A DNA stretch of 8,859 bases. It comes from CAZMNF01 sp964567595 (lineage in GTDB: Bacteria; Bipolaricaulota; Bipolaricaulia; RBG-16-55-9). The first letter of the stretch is position 1; each line of letters starts with the position of its first letter. The notes under the pieces are model-generated. The model saw only the letters and a program-made list of their open reading frames with translations. It was not told the origin of the DNA and did not search any database. Shown in pieces: positions 1 to 6,206 of this stretch. Location of the stretch: positions 1 to 8,859 of the forward strand of contig CAZMNF010000060.1 in NCBI GenBank assembly GCA_964567595.1, given 5' to 3'. The position numbers were made by a program, and so were the translations under genes.

Positions 1-756
1 TCAGGCGTTCGCCGCGGTCGCGGGCGGTGCCGCGGGGCCGAGGGCCCGGAGATAGATCATGCCGAGGAACGCGACGGGCAGGGGCGTGTAGGCGACGGTG
101 ACGAGCACGTCCATGACCATGCCCCACGGCGTCGAGGGCAGCAGCCAGAAGCTGATCGCGAACGGCACCGCGTAGAGGCCGACGTTCGCCAACAGCGCCG
201 GCCACTCGTCCCACGCCAGCGACTGGCTCCGCTCCAGGACGGTCATCACGGGCAGTCCCTCCGCAAAGCCGAAGGGCACGAGCGCCAGCGCGACCGCGGC
301 CACCAGCATTGCTGCCGCCACGACCGCGCTCCCCAACGGCCCGAGCCCGAGGCTGAGGAAGATCCCGCCCGCCACGATGCCGACGATCCCCACGCCGAGC
401 GCGATGGCGGCCAGCACGAGCAAGAGCCCGAGGTAGCTGCCGAGGCGCTCCAGGATGAACCCGTAGGCGTCCCCCATGGAGGCCGGTTGGCCGCGCAGGC
501 GGCGCAGAACGGCGCGGGCGAGCGCCAACGAGCCGGTGCCCGCGACCAACAGCGCGACGACGGACAGGAAAAGCCGCGACGTCTCGGTCAGACTACCCAA
601 CGTGCTGGCGGCCTGGATGAGCCCCGTGAGGGCGAACGCCACGGCCACAACCCCGAGGAACGTCGGGGCGTTGCGGCGGTAGAGACGCAGCGCCCCGCGC
701 AGCAGATCCAGCGTGCGCCAGTCGCTGAGGTCGGGATGTCGCGGCTGCTCGCTCAT
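1..756 (-). CDS. Six-helix integral membrane protein of unknown function, last gene of the proteasome operon
   Basis: The 251-residue protein is strongly hydrophobic, with about six predicted transmembrane segments near residues 33-51, 62-84, 108-134, 138-165, 188-206 and 214-238. A short charged N-terminus (about 30 residues, with the amphipathic stretch LLRGALRLYRRN) precedes the first helix, and the tail is Ala/Pro-rich. The general layout recalls the membrane domains of DUF975 or glycerophosphodiesterase-associated proteins, but I do not recognise a specific family or any catalytic motif. Its ATG (754-756) directly follows the TAG of prcB (757-759) with no spacer, so translation is probably coupled to prcB. 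The position is notable because prcA would be the usual neighbour of prcB. A role in the proteasome pathway is inferred from position only. The stop codon is the first three bases of the window, so the gene is complete. Confidence 0.8.
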   Translation of the reverse strand: MSEQPRHPDLSDWRTLDLLRGALRLYRRNAPTFLGVVAVAFALTGLIQAASTLGSLTETSRLFLSVVALLVAGTGSLALARAVLRRLRGQPASMGDAYGFILERLGSYLGLLLVLAAIALGVGIVGIVAGGIFLSLGLGPLGSAVVAAAMLVAAVALALVPFGFAEGLPVMTVLERSQSLAWDEWPALLANVGLYAVPFAISFWLLPSTPWGMVMDVLVTVAYTPLPVAFLGMIYLRALGPAAPPATAANA

Positions 757-1563
757 CTACAGGTCTTTGAGCAGCTCGTCCTGGATCTCGCGGATGCGGG
801 CGTCGTCGACGCCGACGACGCCCTCGGCGGTGATCGTCTTCGCCATGGGCGGCACGCCGCGCAGACCGGACGTCGCCGGGTCGAGCCCCGCGGCGACGTC
901 GAGCATCAACAGCCCCTCGTGGAGGACGTCGTCGAGGTCCATCTCGTGGAAGGGGCCGCGGCTGCGGACGACGTACTCGAACGTGCCGCGGATCTTCTCC
1001 GCGCCGGAGCCGGCCGCGCCGTACTCGCGGCTCTCAAAGCGGGCGCCCATGACGTCGTAGAAGAAGATCCGGCCCATGTCGCCGTGGCGATCGTAGGCGC
1101 TGATGACGGGGAGAAAGCCGCCGATGCCCTGCATGACGCCGGCGAGGTTCTGCGAGAGCAGCTTGGAGACCTCGGCCAGCTTCCCCTCGAGGCTGAGCTC
1201 CTGGAGCTGGCTGCGGGCGTAGTACTTGAACGAGTGGCGCAGGTAGCGGGCCGCCTCCGCCGCTTGGGCGTAGGAGCCCGCGATGGCGATGAGCGTGTCG
1301 TCGTCCAGGGGCAGGAGCTTCTCCGCCTCCTCGTACATGATGCCCGAGGTCGAGGTGGCGCGCCGGTCGGCGAGGTTGAGCACGCCCTCCTCGTACTTGA
1401 GCGCGATGACGGTCGTGCCGTGGGTGCCGATGTCGCTCTGCTCGGCCCACGATCCAGCGGCCGAGCGATCGGGGCCGAGCACGGGGTCGATGCCCCGGCT
1501 CTGGAGCATGCGGGCGAAGTCGCCGCTCGCGGTTTCGTGCGCGTCGAAGTGGGATTGGGTCAT
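757..1563 (-). CDS. prcB: 20S proteasome beta subunit (PrcB), N-terminal threonine protease
   Basis: This is the catalytic subunit of a bacterial 20S proteasome, 268 residues long. A 49-residue propeptide containing DFARMLQSRG (like the SFTDFLRR segment of mycobacterial PrcB) ends at THG, just before TTVIALKY. Self-cleavage would expose Thr50 as catalytic Thr1. Counting from it, Asp17 (residue 66, in ADRRAT) and Lys33 (residue 82, in EAEK) are both exactly in place. GSG at 185-187 and the LDVAAGLDPATSG segment near 221-233 match the other active-site region. The gene should therefore be an active protease, not a decayed or HslV-type paralogue. The ATG at 1563 has no clear Shine-Dalgarno, and Met19 is a less likely alternative start because it would remove part of the propeptide. 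It follows UBact after 94 bases that can form two hairpins. No alpha subunit gene is adjacent. Confidence 0.95.
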   Translation of the reverse strand: MTQSHFDAHETASGDFARMLQSRGIDPVLGPDRSAAGSWAEQSDIGTHGTTVIALKYEEGVLNLADRRATSTSGIMYEEAEKLLPLDDDTLIAIAGSYAQAAEAARYLRHSFKYYARSQLQELSLEGKLAEVSKLLSQNLAGVMQGIGGFLPVISAYDRHGDMGRIFFYDVMGARFESREYGAAGSGAEKIRGTFEYVVRSRGPFHEMDLDDVLHEGLLMLDVAAGLDPATSGLRGVPPMAKTITAEGVVGVDDARIREIQDELLKDL

Positions 1564-1576
1564 GATGAAATGCGTC

Positions 1577-1643
1577 GGGCGACGGTGAGGATCGCCCGTG
1601 CGGCAGTGGGTCGGTTGACGGGGCGAATGGTGCCATCCGCCCC
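1577..1643. repeat. Two adjacent hairpins between UBact and prcB, possible decayed copy of the 7649-7705 palindromic element
   Basis: GGGCGA (1577-1582) pairs with TCGCCC (1592-1597). GGGGCGAATG (1620-1629) pairs with CATCCGCCCC (1634-1643) with a single mismatch, which is a G-U pair in the minus-strand transcript. Shared words with the intact element near 7653-7701 are GGGCGA, ATCGCCCGT and GGGCGAAT, in the same order, but the central spacer is longer. There is no T-run, so a classical terminator is unlikely. In the operon mRNA the stems could alter stability or the UBact to PrcB expression ratio; this is inference. Confidence 0.5.
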
Positions 1644-1657
1644 GCTGGACTCGTCGG

Positions 1658-1837
1658 TTATTGGCCGCTGCGCTGTCGGTAGCGCCGGGCTTGGCGCGGA
1701 TCGACGCGCTTCATGCGATTGAGCAGGTCGCGGCCCTTCGGCTGGTCGACGTTGGGGCGACCCGGACCGTCGCCGTCGTCGCCGCCCGGTCTCGTCATCG
1801 GGTCTTCCTGCGTCGGTCGTTGCTTGCGCTCAGGCAT
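1658..1837 (-). CDS. ubact: UBact, Pup-related ubiquitin-like protein modifier
   Basis: This 59-residue protein begins MPERKQRPTQ and ends DPRQARRYRQRSGQ. It is rich in charged residues, Gly and Pro (RPGGDDGDGPGRP at 16-28), has no Cys, and should be disordered before docking. The GGDDGDGP segment, the DLLNRMKRVDP helix (37-47) and the RYRQRSGQ terminus match the UBact family, a Pup relative found outside Actinobacteria. The C-terminal Gln implies that deamidation to Glu by Dop is needed before isopeptide ligation to substrate lysines, as for Pup ending in Gln. The gene lies between dop and prcB, the place pup holds in actinobacterial clusters. A strong Shine-Dalgarno, GAGGAGGTG at 1846-1854, is 8 bases before the ATG. 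Lys5, Lys34 and Lys43 could in principle accept further modification. I assign the family from the C-terminus plus the gene neighbourhood, with high confidence. Confidence 0.93.
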   Translation of the reverse strand: MPERKQRPTQEDPMTRPGGDDGDGPGRPNVDQPKGRDLLNRMKRVDPRQARRYRQRSGQ

Positions 1838-1845
1838 AAGAACGA

Positions 1846-1854
1846 CACCTCCTC
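1846..1854 (-). promoter_or_regulatory. Strong ribosome binding site of UBact
   Basis: GAGGAGGTG on the minus strand lies 8 bases before the UBact ATG. It is the strongest Shine-Dalgarno in the operon besides that of mpa, while dop and prcB have none that is clear. This fits a need for many modifier molecules per enzyme, and it fixes the start of this small gene. Confidence 0.8.
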
Positions 1855-1870
1855 AACGGGCTACTAACAG

Positions 1871-1898
1871 CTTATGGATTGCGCTGGGCCTTCGCCAA
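1871..1898 (-). promoter_or_regulatory. Possible internal promoter for UBact-prcB
   Basis: In the 116-base dop-UBact gap the minus strand carries TTGGCG (1893-1898), a 16-base spacer and CATAAG (1871-1876). This would start transcription near 1864 and give an mRNA leader of about 27 bases containing the strong ribosome binding site. The boxes match sigma-70 consensus only moderately; the wide gap in an otherwise tight operon is the main reason to propose it. Confidence 0.25.
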
Positions 1899-1953
1899 CG
1901 GCCGGTGTCCGGTCCAGAGCGAATCTGCGACGTGGCACGGCGAGCCTCGTCGG

Positions 1954-3459
1954 TCAGGCGGTTGCGTGCACGGCGCGCAGCCAATCGTTGACGTCGTCCA
2001 CGGACGCTGCGGGGCCGATGCCGTCCCAGTGTCGGGCCATGTCCCGATCGACCGTGCGTCGCAGGTCCACCTCGCGGATCTGGCCGTCCTCTTGGACGTG
2101 GACGCGGCCCCAACTGGCCGAGGTGACGTCCATGTTGGCCAGGCAGAGCGAGCGGACCGCCGCGCGCGTGTCGCGCGGCGCGGTCGTCATGGCGCGGGCA
2201 ACCTCGTCGTCGCTCGTCAGGCGCTGCGCGCGGCCCTCGGCTTCGAGCGCCCAGAACAGCCCCTGGTCGGGGTCGAGCGAGTGGAACTCCAGCTCGACGC
2301 TGCGCAGCAGGTCGACGTCGTCGGCCCAGTCGAGCCCTTCGGCCTCGACGAACTCGTCCAATAACGCTTTCTTGGCGACCCAATCCACGCGATCGGCGGC
2401 CCGAGCGATGTCGGTGTCGAGGTCATCCAGCACGGCCTCCCACTCGGCGAGGACCCAATCGGTCTCCGGGTCGCGGCCGCCGGCCAGCTCCTGGGCCGCC
2501 AGGAGGTACGCCCGCTGCAGCTCCACGGCCGAGACCGACGTTCGATCGGCCAGCTCGACGAACCACTGACCTTCGGGGTTGCGCGCGATCGCGCGCGTCG
2601 CCCGAATGGGGTCCTTCAGCTCGGCGGGCGGGCCGTAGCCGGCTTCCAGGGTGTCGAGCACCAGCGCGGTCGTGCCCGTTTTCAGCGCTGTCGTCCACTC
2701 GCTCAGGTTGGCGTCGCCCCAGATCACGTGCAGCCGGCGCCAGTCGTCCCGGTGCGCGTGGGGCTCGTCGCGGGTGTTGACGAGCGGCCGCCGGTGGAGC
2801 GTGTCGACGCTCATGAGCGTGTCGAAGAACTCCGCGCGCTGCGAGAGCTGATACTCGGCCCCCGTCCGCCCCCGCTCGGCCCCGACCTTCCCGGCGCCCG
2901 TAAAGATCGGACGCGTGGCCATGAACGGGATGAGCCCGTACGCCAGCCGCTCGAAGTCCAGGGACCGCCCCACGAGGTAGTTCTCGTGGGTGCCGTAGCT
3001 CATCCCGTGGTAGTCGGTGTTGTTCTTGTACAGCGACACGTCCCGGCCCTTGGCCTGCCGATAGCGCTGCGCGGCCTCCCAGACGATGCGCGAGCCCGCG
3101 CGGTCGTGGGCCACGAGGTCGCGGACGGAGCGACACTCCGGCGTGGCGTATTCGGGATGGCCGTGGTCGTGATAGAAGCGCGCCCCGTTGACAAGCACGC
3201 GATCGACGTGCTCTTCCTCGGGCGTGCGCGGGCGCTGTGCCGTTGACGCTTGGGCGATGCGGTCGTCCTCAGGGTTGGTGTTGAGCCGGTTGGCCTCGAA
3301 GCCGCGCTGATCGTGGCGCGGCCGCTCGTCGCCGTAGTGCCAGGCGGCGCCGATGGGCCCGCTCTGCACCACGGAACGGGCTTCGCCGACGAGGTCCCCC
3401 ACGTTGACCCCGTCGACGTGGAAGCCGTACTCCGTCTCGATTCCGAAGAGCCGTTCCAT
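1954..3459 (-). CDS. dop: Dop, deamidase/depupylase of the Pup-ligase superfamily
   Basis: The 501-residue protein belongs to the Dop/PafA carboxylate-amine ligase family. It starts with the signature LFGIETEYG (Glu8 and Glu10, metal/ATP site). It continues with NGARFYHDHGHPEYATPEC (91-109, where Asp98 aligns with the catalytic Asp of Dop/PafA), LYKNNTDYHGMSYGTHENYL (143-162), LSQRAEF, NTRDEPHA (228-235), LHVIWGDANLSE and GTTALVLD. The extra segment at about 34-80, with WHYGDERPRHDQRGFE, aligns with the WDYE...DARGFD Dop-loop that PafA lacks, which is why I call Dop rather than the ligase. A few stretches (KNNTD, GAGKVG, RVDWVAKK) look closer to PafA, so a bifunctional or ligase role cannot be excluded by eye. 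It starts 15 bases after the mpa stop without a clear Shine-Dalgarno, suggesting coupling. Expected role: converting the C-terminal Gln of UBact to Glu and removing UBact from substrates. Confidence 0.9.
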   Translation of the reverse strand: MERLFGIETEYGFHVDGVNVGDLVGEARSVVQSGPIGAAWHYGDERPRHDQRGFEANRLNTNPEDDRIAQASTAQRPRTPEEEHVDRVLVNGARFYHDHGHPEYATPECRSVRDLVAHDRAGSRIVWEAAQRYRQAKGRDVSLYKNNTDYHGMSYGTHENYLVGRSLDFERLAYGLIPFMATRPIFTGAGKVGAERGRTGAEYQLSQRAEFFDTLMSVDTLHRRPLVNTRDEPHAHRDDWRRLHVIWGDANLSEWTTALKTGTTALVLDTLEAGYGPPAELKDPIRATRAIARNPEGQWFVELADRTSVSAVELQRAYLLAAQELAGGRDPETDWVLAEWEAVLDDLDTDIARAADRVDWVAKKALLDEFVEAEGLDWADDVDLLRSVELEFHSLDPDQGLFWALEAEGRAQRLTSDDEVARAMTTAPRDTRAAVRSLCLANMDVTSASWGRVHVQEDGQIREVDLRRTVDRDMARHWDGIGPAASVDDVNDWLRAVHATA

Positions 3460-3474
3460 CGCTGACGACCGTCG

Positions 3475-5190
3475 CTAGACGACCGACTCCATGGGCGCGC
3501 GACGGTCGTCGTCGCGGATCGGTTGCACGTTGATGACGTTCTCCGGCTCGTAGTCGATCAGCTTGAGCCAGTCCTCGATGTCGTCGGTCTTGGGGAAGAT
3601 CTCGTTCTCGCGGAACTCGGCGCCAATCGACTCGTAGAGATCGGCCGGGCTGATGCCCTGCTCGTCGCTGTCCATGTCGATGGCCCGCTGAATCGCCAGA
3701 TCCTTGGCGCGCTCCACGGCCGACATGACGACGGCGCCGCTGACCAGGTCGCGCCAGTACAGCGTCTCGCGGCGGCCGCTGCGCAGCGCGACCTCCACGA
3801 ACGCCGTCTCCGGGTCGGTCCGATAGATGTAGTCGGTCGCGGCCTGCACGAGCGCCTCGCGGGCTTCGTTCTCGCTGCTGTGCTTCTCCCGCCAGGCCGG
3901 ATCGAGCGGAACGTTCTCGTCCAGATAAATCCGGAAGATGTCCTCGGTCGCCTCGCGACTGGGGCGATCGACCTTCACCTTGCGGTCGATGCGCTCGGGC
4001 CGAAGGATGGCCGGGTCGATGTAGTCGGGGCGATTCGACGTGAGCATCACGACGACGTTCTCCAGGCCGACCAGCCCGTCCATCTCGGAGGCGAACTGGG
4101 GCACGACGGTGTTGGCGATGTTGACGCCGCGCCCGCTGCCGCGCACGCGCAGCAGGGAGTCCGCCTCGTCGATGAAGACGAAGACGAGGTTGCCCTCCTG
4201 GGCGCGCTCGCGGGCGGTGCTGAAGATTTCCCGCACCTGGCGCTCGGTCTCGCCGAGCCACATGTTGAGCAGCTGCGGGCCGTTGATGAACATGAAGTGC
4301 TCCCGCACGTCGTGGCCCGTCCGCTCGCGATACGACTCCGTCAGGTTGTGGGCGGTCGCCTTGGCGATGAGCGTCTTGCCGCAGCCCGGCGGGCCGTACA
4401 ACAAGATTCCCTTCAGCTGCCGCTTGCCGAACTTTTCAAACAGCTCGGGATAGAGCAAGGGGCGCTCGATGGTATCGCGAATCAGCTTGATCGCCCGCTC
4501 CTGGCCGCCGATCTCGGTCCAGTCGATCTCGGGGATCTCTTCGAGATAGTACCCGCCCATCTCGGTCTTCTGGAACGGCTCCAAGGCCACGCGCATCGAC
4601 GGATCCAGCCGGATCTCGTCGCCCTCGCGCAGCTCGACGTCCTCGAGGTCGGGGGCGCGCAGGATGATGCGCCCCGACATGGCCTGGCCGTCCAACGAGA
4701 TGCGCAGGCGCCCATCGGGCAGCACCTCGGCGACTTTGACGATGGGCCCCTGGGGCGGGTACCCCAAGTCGCCCACGACCGCAAAGGCCTCGTTGACCTT
4801 GACGCGCGTGCCCGTGTGCAGCTCGTCGACCTGCACGTCCTTGGGATCGACGTTGGCGTAGTACTCCGCGTCGCCGAGCGCAATGTAGGCGATGTCGTCG
4901 TCGGGGGTCTCGAGAAAGGTGCCGACGCGGTTGGCCGGCGCCGTCAGCTTCTCGTAGGCCTCTTCGTACTCCTCGAGCAGCTGTTGCGCCTCGCGGAACT
5001 GGTTCTCGTCCACGCGGAGCTGATAGTCCAACAGCTGGAACAGCTCCTGGCGATCGTCGTCGGCCGGCGTCCGCTTCAGGATCTCGTCGAGAATGGCTCG
5101 AGCGCTCAGCTGGGTTTCCGTGGAGAACCCGTTCTCGTCGGCGTCGTAGCCATCCTGGCCGTCTGGGGTCGGGCGATCGTTCTCTGCCAT
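3475..5190 (-). CDS. mpa: Mpa/ARC, AAA+ proteasomal ATPase
   Basis: This hexameric unfoldase feeds modified proteins into the 20S core. The 571-residue protein has an acidic N-terminus, a coiled coil (about 45-85) expected to bind the modifier, a tandem OB-fold region (about 88-210), and one AAA+ domain. Walker A is GPPGCGKT (266-273), Walker B is VFVFIDEAD (336-344), sensor 1 is Asn386 in LTSN, and the arginine-finger region is LRPERIDRK (Arg397, Arg400). Pore loop 1 reads NMWLGETE, with Trp311 where mycobacterial Mpa has Phe (KFVGE). The C-terminal DDIEDWLKLIDYEPENVI aligns with the end of Mpa, but the protein then finishes APMESVV instead of GQYL, so the penultimate-Tyr docking tail is missing. 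A strong GGAGGT lies 5 bases before the ATG. It is the first protein gene of the operon, downstream of its own predicted promoter and a tRNA-Ala gene. Confidence 0.95.
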   Translation of the reverse strand: MAENDRPTPDGQDGYDADENGFSTETQLSARAILDEILKRTPADDDRQELFQLLDYQLRVDENQFREAQQLLEEYEEAYEKLTAPANRVGTFLETPDDDIAYIALGDAEYYANVDPKDVQVDELHTGTRVKVNEAFAVVGDLGYPPQGPIVKVAEVLPDGRLRISLDGQAMSGRIILRAPDLEDVELREGDEIRLDPSMRVALEPFQKTEMGGYYLEEIPEIDWTEIGGQERAIKLIRDTIERPLLYPELFEKFGKRQLKGILLYGPPGCGKTLIAKATAHNLTESYRERTGHDVREHFMFINGPQLLNMWLGETERQVREIFSTARERAQEGNLVFVFIDEADSLLRVRGSGRGVNIANTVVPQFASEMDGLVGLENVVVMLTSNRPDYIDPAILRPERIDRKVKVDRPSREATEDIFRIYLDENVPLDPAWREKHSSENEAREALVQAATDYIYRTDPETAFVEVALRSGRRETLYWRDLVSGAVVMSAVERAKDLAIQRAIDMDSDEQGISPADLYESIGAEFRENEIFPKTDDIEDWLKLIDYEPENVINVQPIRDDDRRAPMESVV

Positions 5191-5195
5191 GGGTC

Positions 5196-5215
5196 ACCTC
5201 CGTCCAGATGGACGG
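5196..5215 (-). promoter_or_regulatory. mpa leader hairpin overlapping its ribosome binding site
   Basis: On the minus strand CCGTCC (5210-5215), ATCT loop and GGACGG (5200-5205) form a perfect 6-bp stem. Its 3' arm overlaps by two bases the Shine-Dalgarno GGAGGT (5196-5201) of mpa. If it folds in the mRNA it could limit ribosome access. The pairing is seen directly; regulation is inferred. Confidence 0.4.
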
Positions 5216-5231
5216 GCAGAATTAGGGAGAT

Positions 5232-5260
5232 ACGGTAACGCTCGCGTCGGCTCGTTTCAA
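5232..5260 (-). promoter_or_regulatory. Predicted sigma-70-type promoter of the proteasome operon
   Basis: On the minus strand TTGAAA (5255-5260, five of six consensus bases) is followed after 17 bases by TACCGT (5232-5237, three of six). Transcription would start near 5225, leaving a leader of about 35 bases with the hairpin at 5200-5215. Because no terminator is visible after the tRNA, read-through from the tRNA promoter is an alternative source of transcripts. Confidence 0.4.
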
Positions 5261-5318
5261 GGGATGTAGGCCGTCCGTTGATGCACTGTAAGGGGCTTTG
5301 CTCGACTACCGAAGGGCA

Positions 5319-5394
5319 TGGTGGACCCGAGGGGACTCGAACCCCTGGCCTCCTGGATGCCATCCAGGCGCTCTCCCAACTGAGCTACGGGCCC
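5319..5394 (-). tRNA. tRNA-Ala (anticodon GGC)
   Basis: All cloverleaf arms are present on the minus strand. The acceptor stem GGGCCCG pairs with CGGGTCC and contains the G3-U70 wobble pair that identifies alanine tRNAs. The D arm has GCTC...GAGC. The anticodon stem CCTGG/CCAGG holds the loop ATGGCAT, giving anticodon GGC. The T arm is AGGGG-TTCGAGT-CCCCT. Discriminator A73 and a gene-encoded CCA (5319-5321) complete a 76-base gene. It lies 129 bases upstream of mpa on the same strand. Confidence 0.97.
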
Positions 5395-5405
5395 AAGGTT
5401 CTCTC

Positions 5406-5434
5406 AGTGTAGTCGCTCGCGCGGATCTCTGCAA
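5406..5434 (-). promoter_or_regulatory. Promoter of the tRNA-Ala gene
   Basis: On the minus strand TTGCAG (5429-5434), a 17-base spacer and TACACT (5406-5411) predict a start about 5 bases before the tRNA 5' end. Position and spacing support it more than the -35 sequence does. Confidence 0.5.
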
Positions 5435-5441
5435 GCGTCGG

Positions 5442-5471
5442 TTGTGGCGCGCGGGGGCCGTCGGCTAGAAT
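5442..5471 (+). promoter_or_regulatory. Divergent promoter of the zinc-ribbon gene
   Basis: TTGTGG (5442-5447), an 18-base spacer and TAGAAT (5466-5471, five of six -10 bases) precede the ATG at 5491. The leader would be only about 13 bases. Its -35 box is seven bases from the -35 box of the tRNA promoter on the other strand, so the two promoters are back to back. Confidence 0.45.
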
Positions 5472-5490
5472 CGCCGCGAGGCCGATCTCC

Positions 5491-6198
5491 ATGGCAACCC
5501 GCGACCGCATGCGCCCCCTCATCGAGCTGGCCGAACAGGACCAGCGCATCCAGAAGCTCCAGACCAAACGGGCCGGGCTCCAAGACCAGAAGGCCCAACT
5601 CGACGCCAAGGTCGAGAGCGAACGCGCGGACCTCGAGGCCCAGCGCGCCGACCTGACCGAGCTCGAGCGCCGCAGCCGCGAGATCAACGCCGAGGTCGAC
5701 GACCTGGACAGCCAGATCCGCAAGCACGAGCACCAGCTGGAGGCGGGCCTGCTCAGCTTCAAGGAGATGGAGACGGTTCGGGAGCGGATCCAGCACAACC
5801 GCGAGCGCATGGAGGGCCTGGAAGAGCAAGCGCTGGAGCTCATGGACCAGGTCGAGGCGCGCCGGGCCGAGATGGCCGAGGAAGAGGCGCGCTACAACGA
5901 CTGGAAGGCCCGCATGGACGAGGAGCTCCAAGCCCTCCAGTCCGACATCGACGCCCAGCAGCAGAAGATCGACGAGGCCCAAGCCAAGCGCGACGAGCTC
6001 GCCGAGGCCGTCGAGGAGCGCCTCTACGAGCGCTACGAGCAGCTCCGCGGCGAGCTGGCCGATCCCATCGTCCCCATGCGCGATGGCCGCTGCACGGGCT
6101 GCCAGCTCGGGCTGAGCGAGACGACGGTCGAGCGCGTCCGCGAGGGGGGCGACCTCGTCACCTGCGAGAACTGCATGCGGATCCTGTACGCGTCCTAA
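5491..6198 (+). CDS. Coiled-coil protein with C4-type zinc ribbon (zf-RING_7, CT398-like family)
   Basis: The 235-residue soluble protein has a long, highly charged coiled coil (about residues 8-190, heptad-rich in Glu, Arg, Gln and Leu) followed by a C-terminal four-cysteine ribbon. The cysteines are Cys201 and Cys204 (CTGC) and Cys225 and Cys228 (CENC), in the order DGRCTGCQLGLSE, then GDLVTCENCMRILY, which is typical of the DUF164/zf-RING_7 family. Members have a rod of two long helices and a nucleic-acid-binding-like ribbon, but their cellular role is not settled. Length is normal for the family. The start at 5491 has only a weak GAGG-like site. It is transcribed away from the tRNA and proteasome operon. 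An MRDG segment before the ribbon and an ILY-containing C-terminus are also usual family features. Confidence 0.9.
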   Translation: MATRDRMRPLIELAEQDQRIQKLQTKRAGLQDQKAQLDAKVESERADLEAQRADLTELERRSREINAEVDDLDSQIRKHEHQLEAGLLSFKEMETVRERIQHNRERMEGLEEQALELMDQVEARRAEMAEEEARYNDWKARMDEELQALQSDIDAQQQKIDEAQAKRDELAEAVEERLYERYEQLRGELADPIVPMRDGRCTGCQLGLSETTVERVREGGDLVTCENCMRILYAS

Positions 6199-6206
6199 CC
6201 CGAGCC

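Noticed and set aside
757..1563. PrcB being HslV or another ClpQ-like protease
   Set aside because: It has a 49-residue propeptide ending in HG before TT, is much longer than HslV, and lies in an operon with dop and UBact.
487..1722. A 411-codon plus-strand open frame
   Set aside because: It lies antisense to the membrane protein gene and prcB, spans UBact as well, has biased Ala/Arg/Val/Glu composition and no domain.
3523..5238. A 571-codon plus-strand open frame across mpa
   Set aside because: It is an antisense shadow produced by GC-rich codon use. The minus-strand frame contains all AAA+ motifs, while this one has no recognisable domain and no ribosome binding site.
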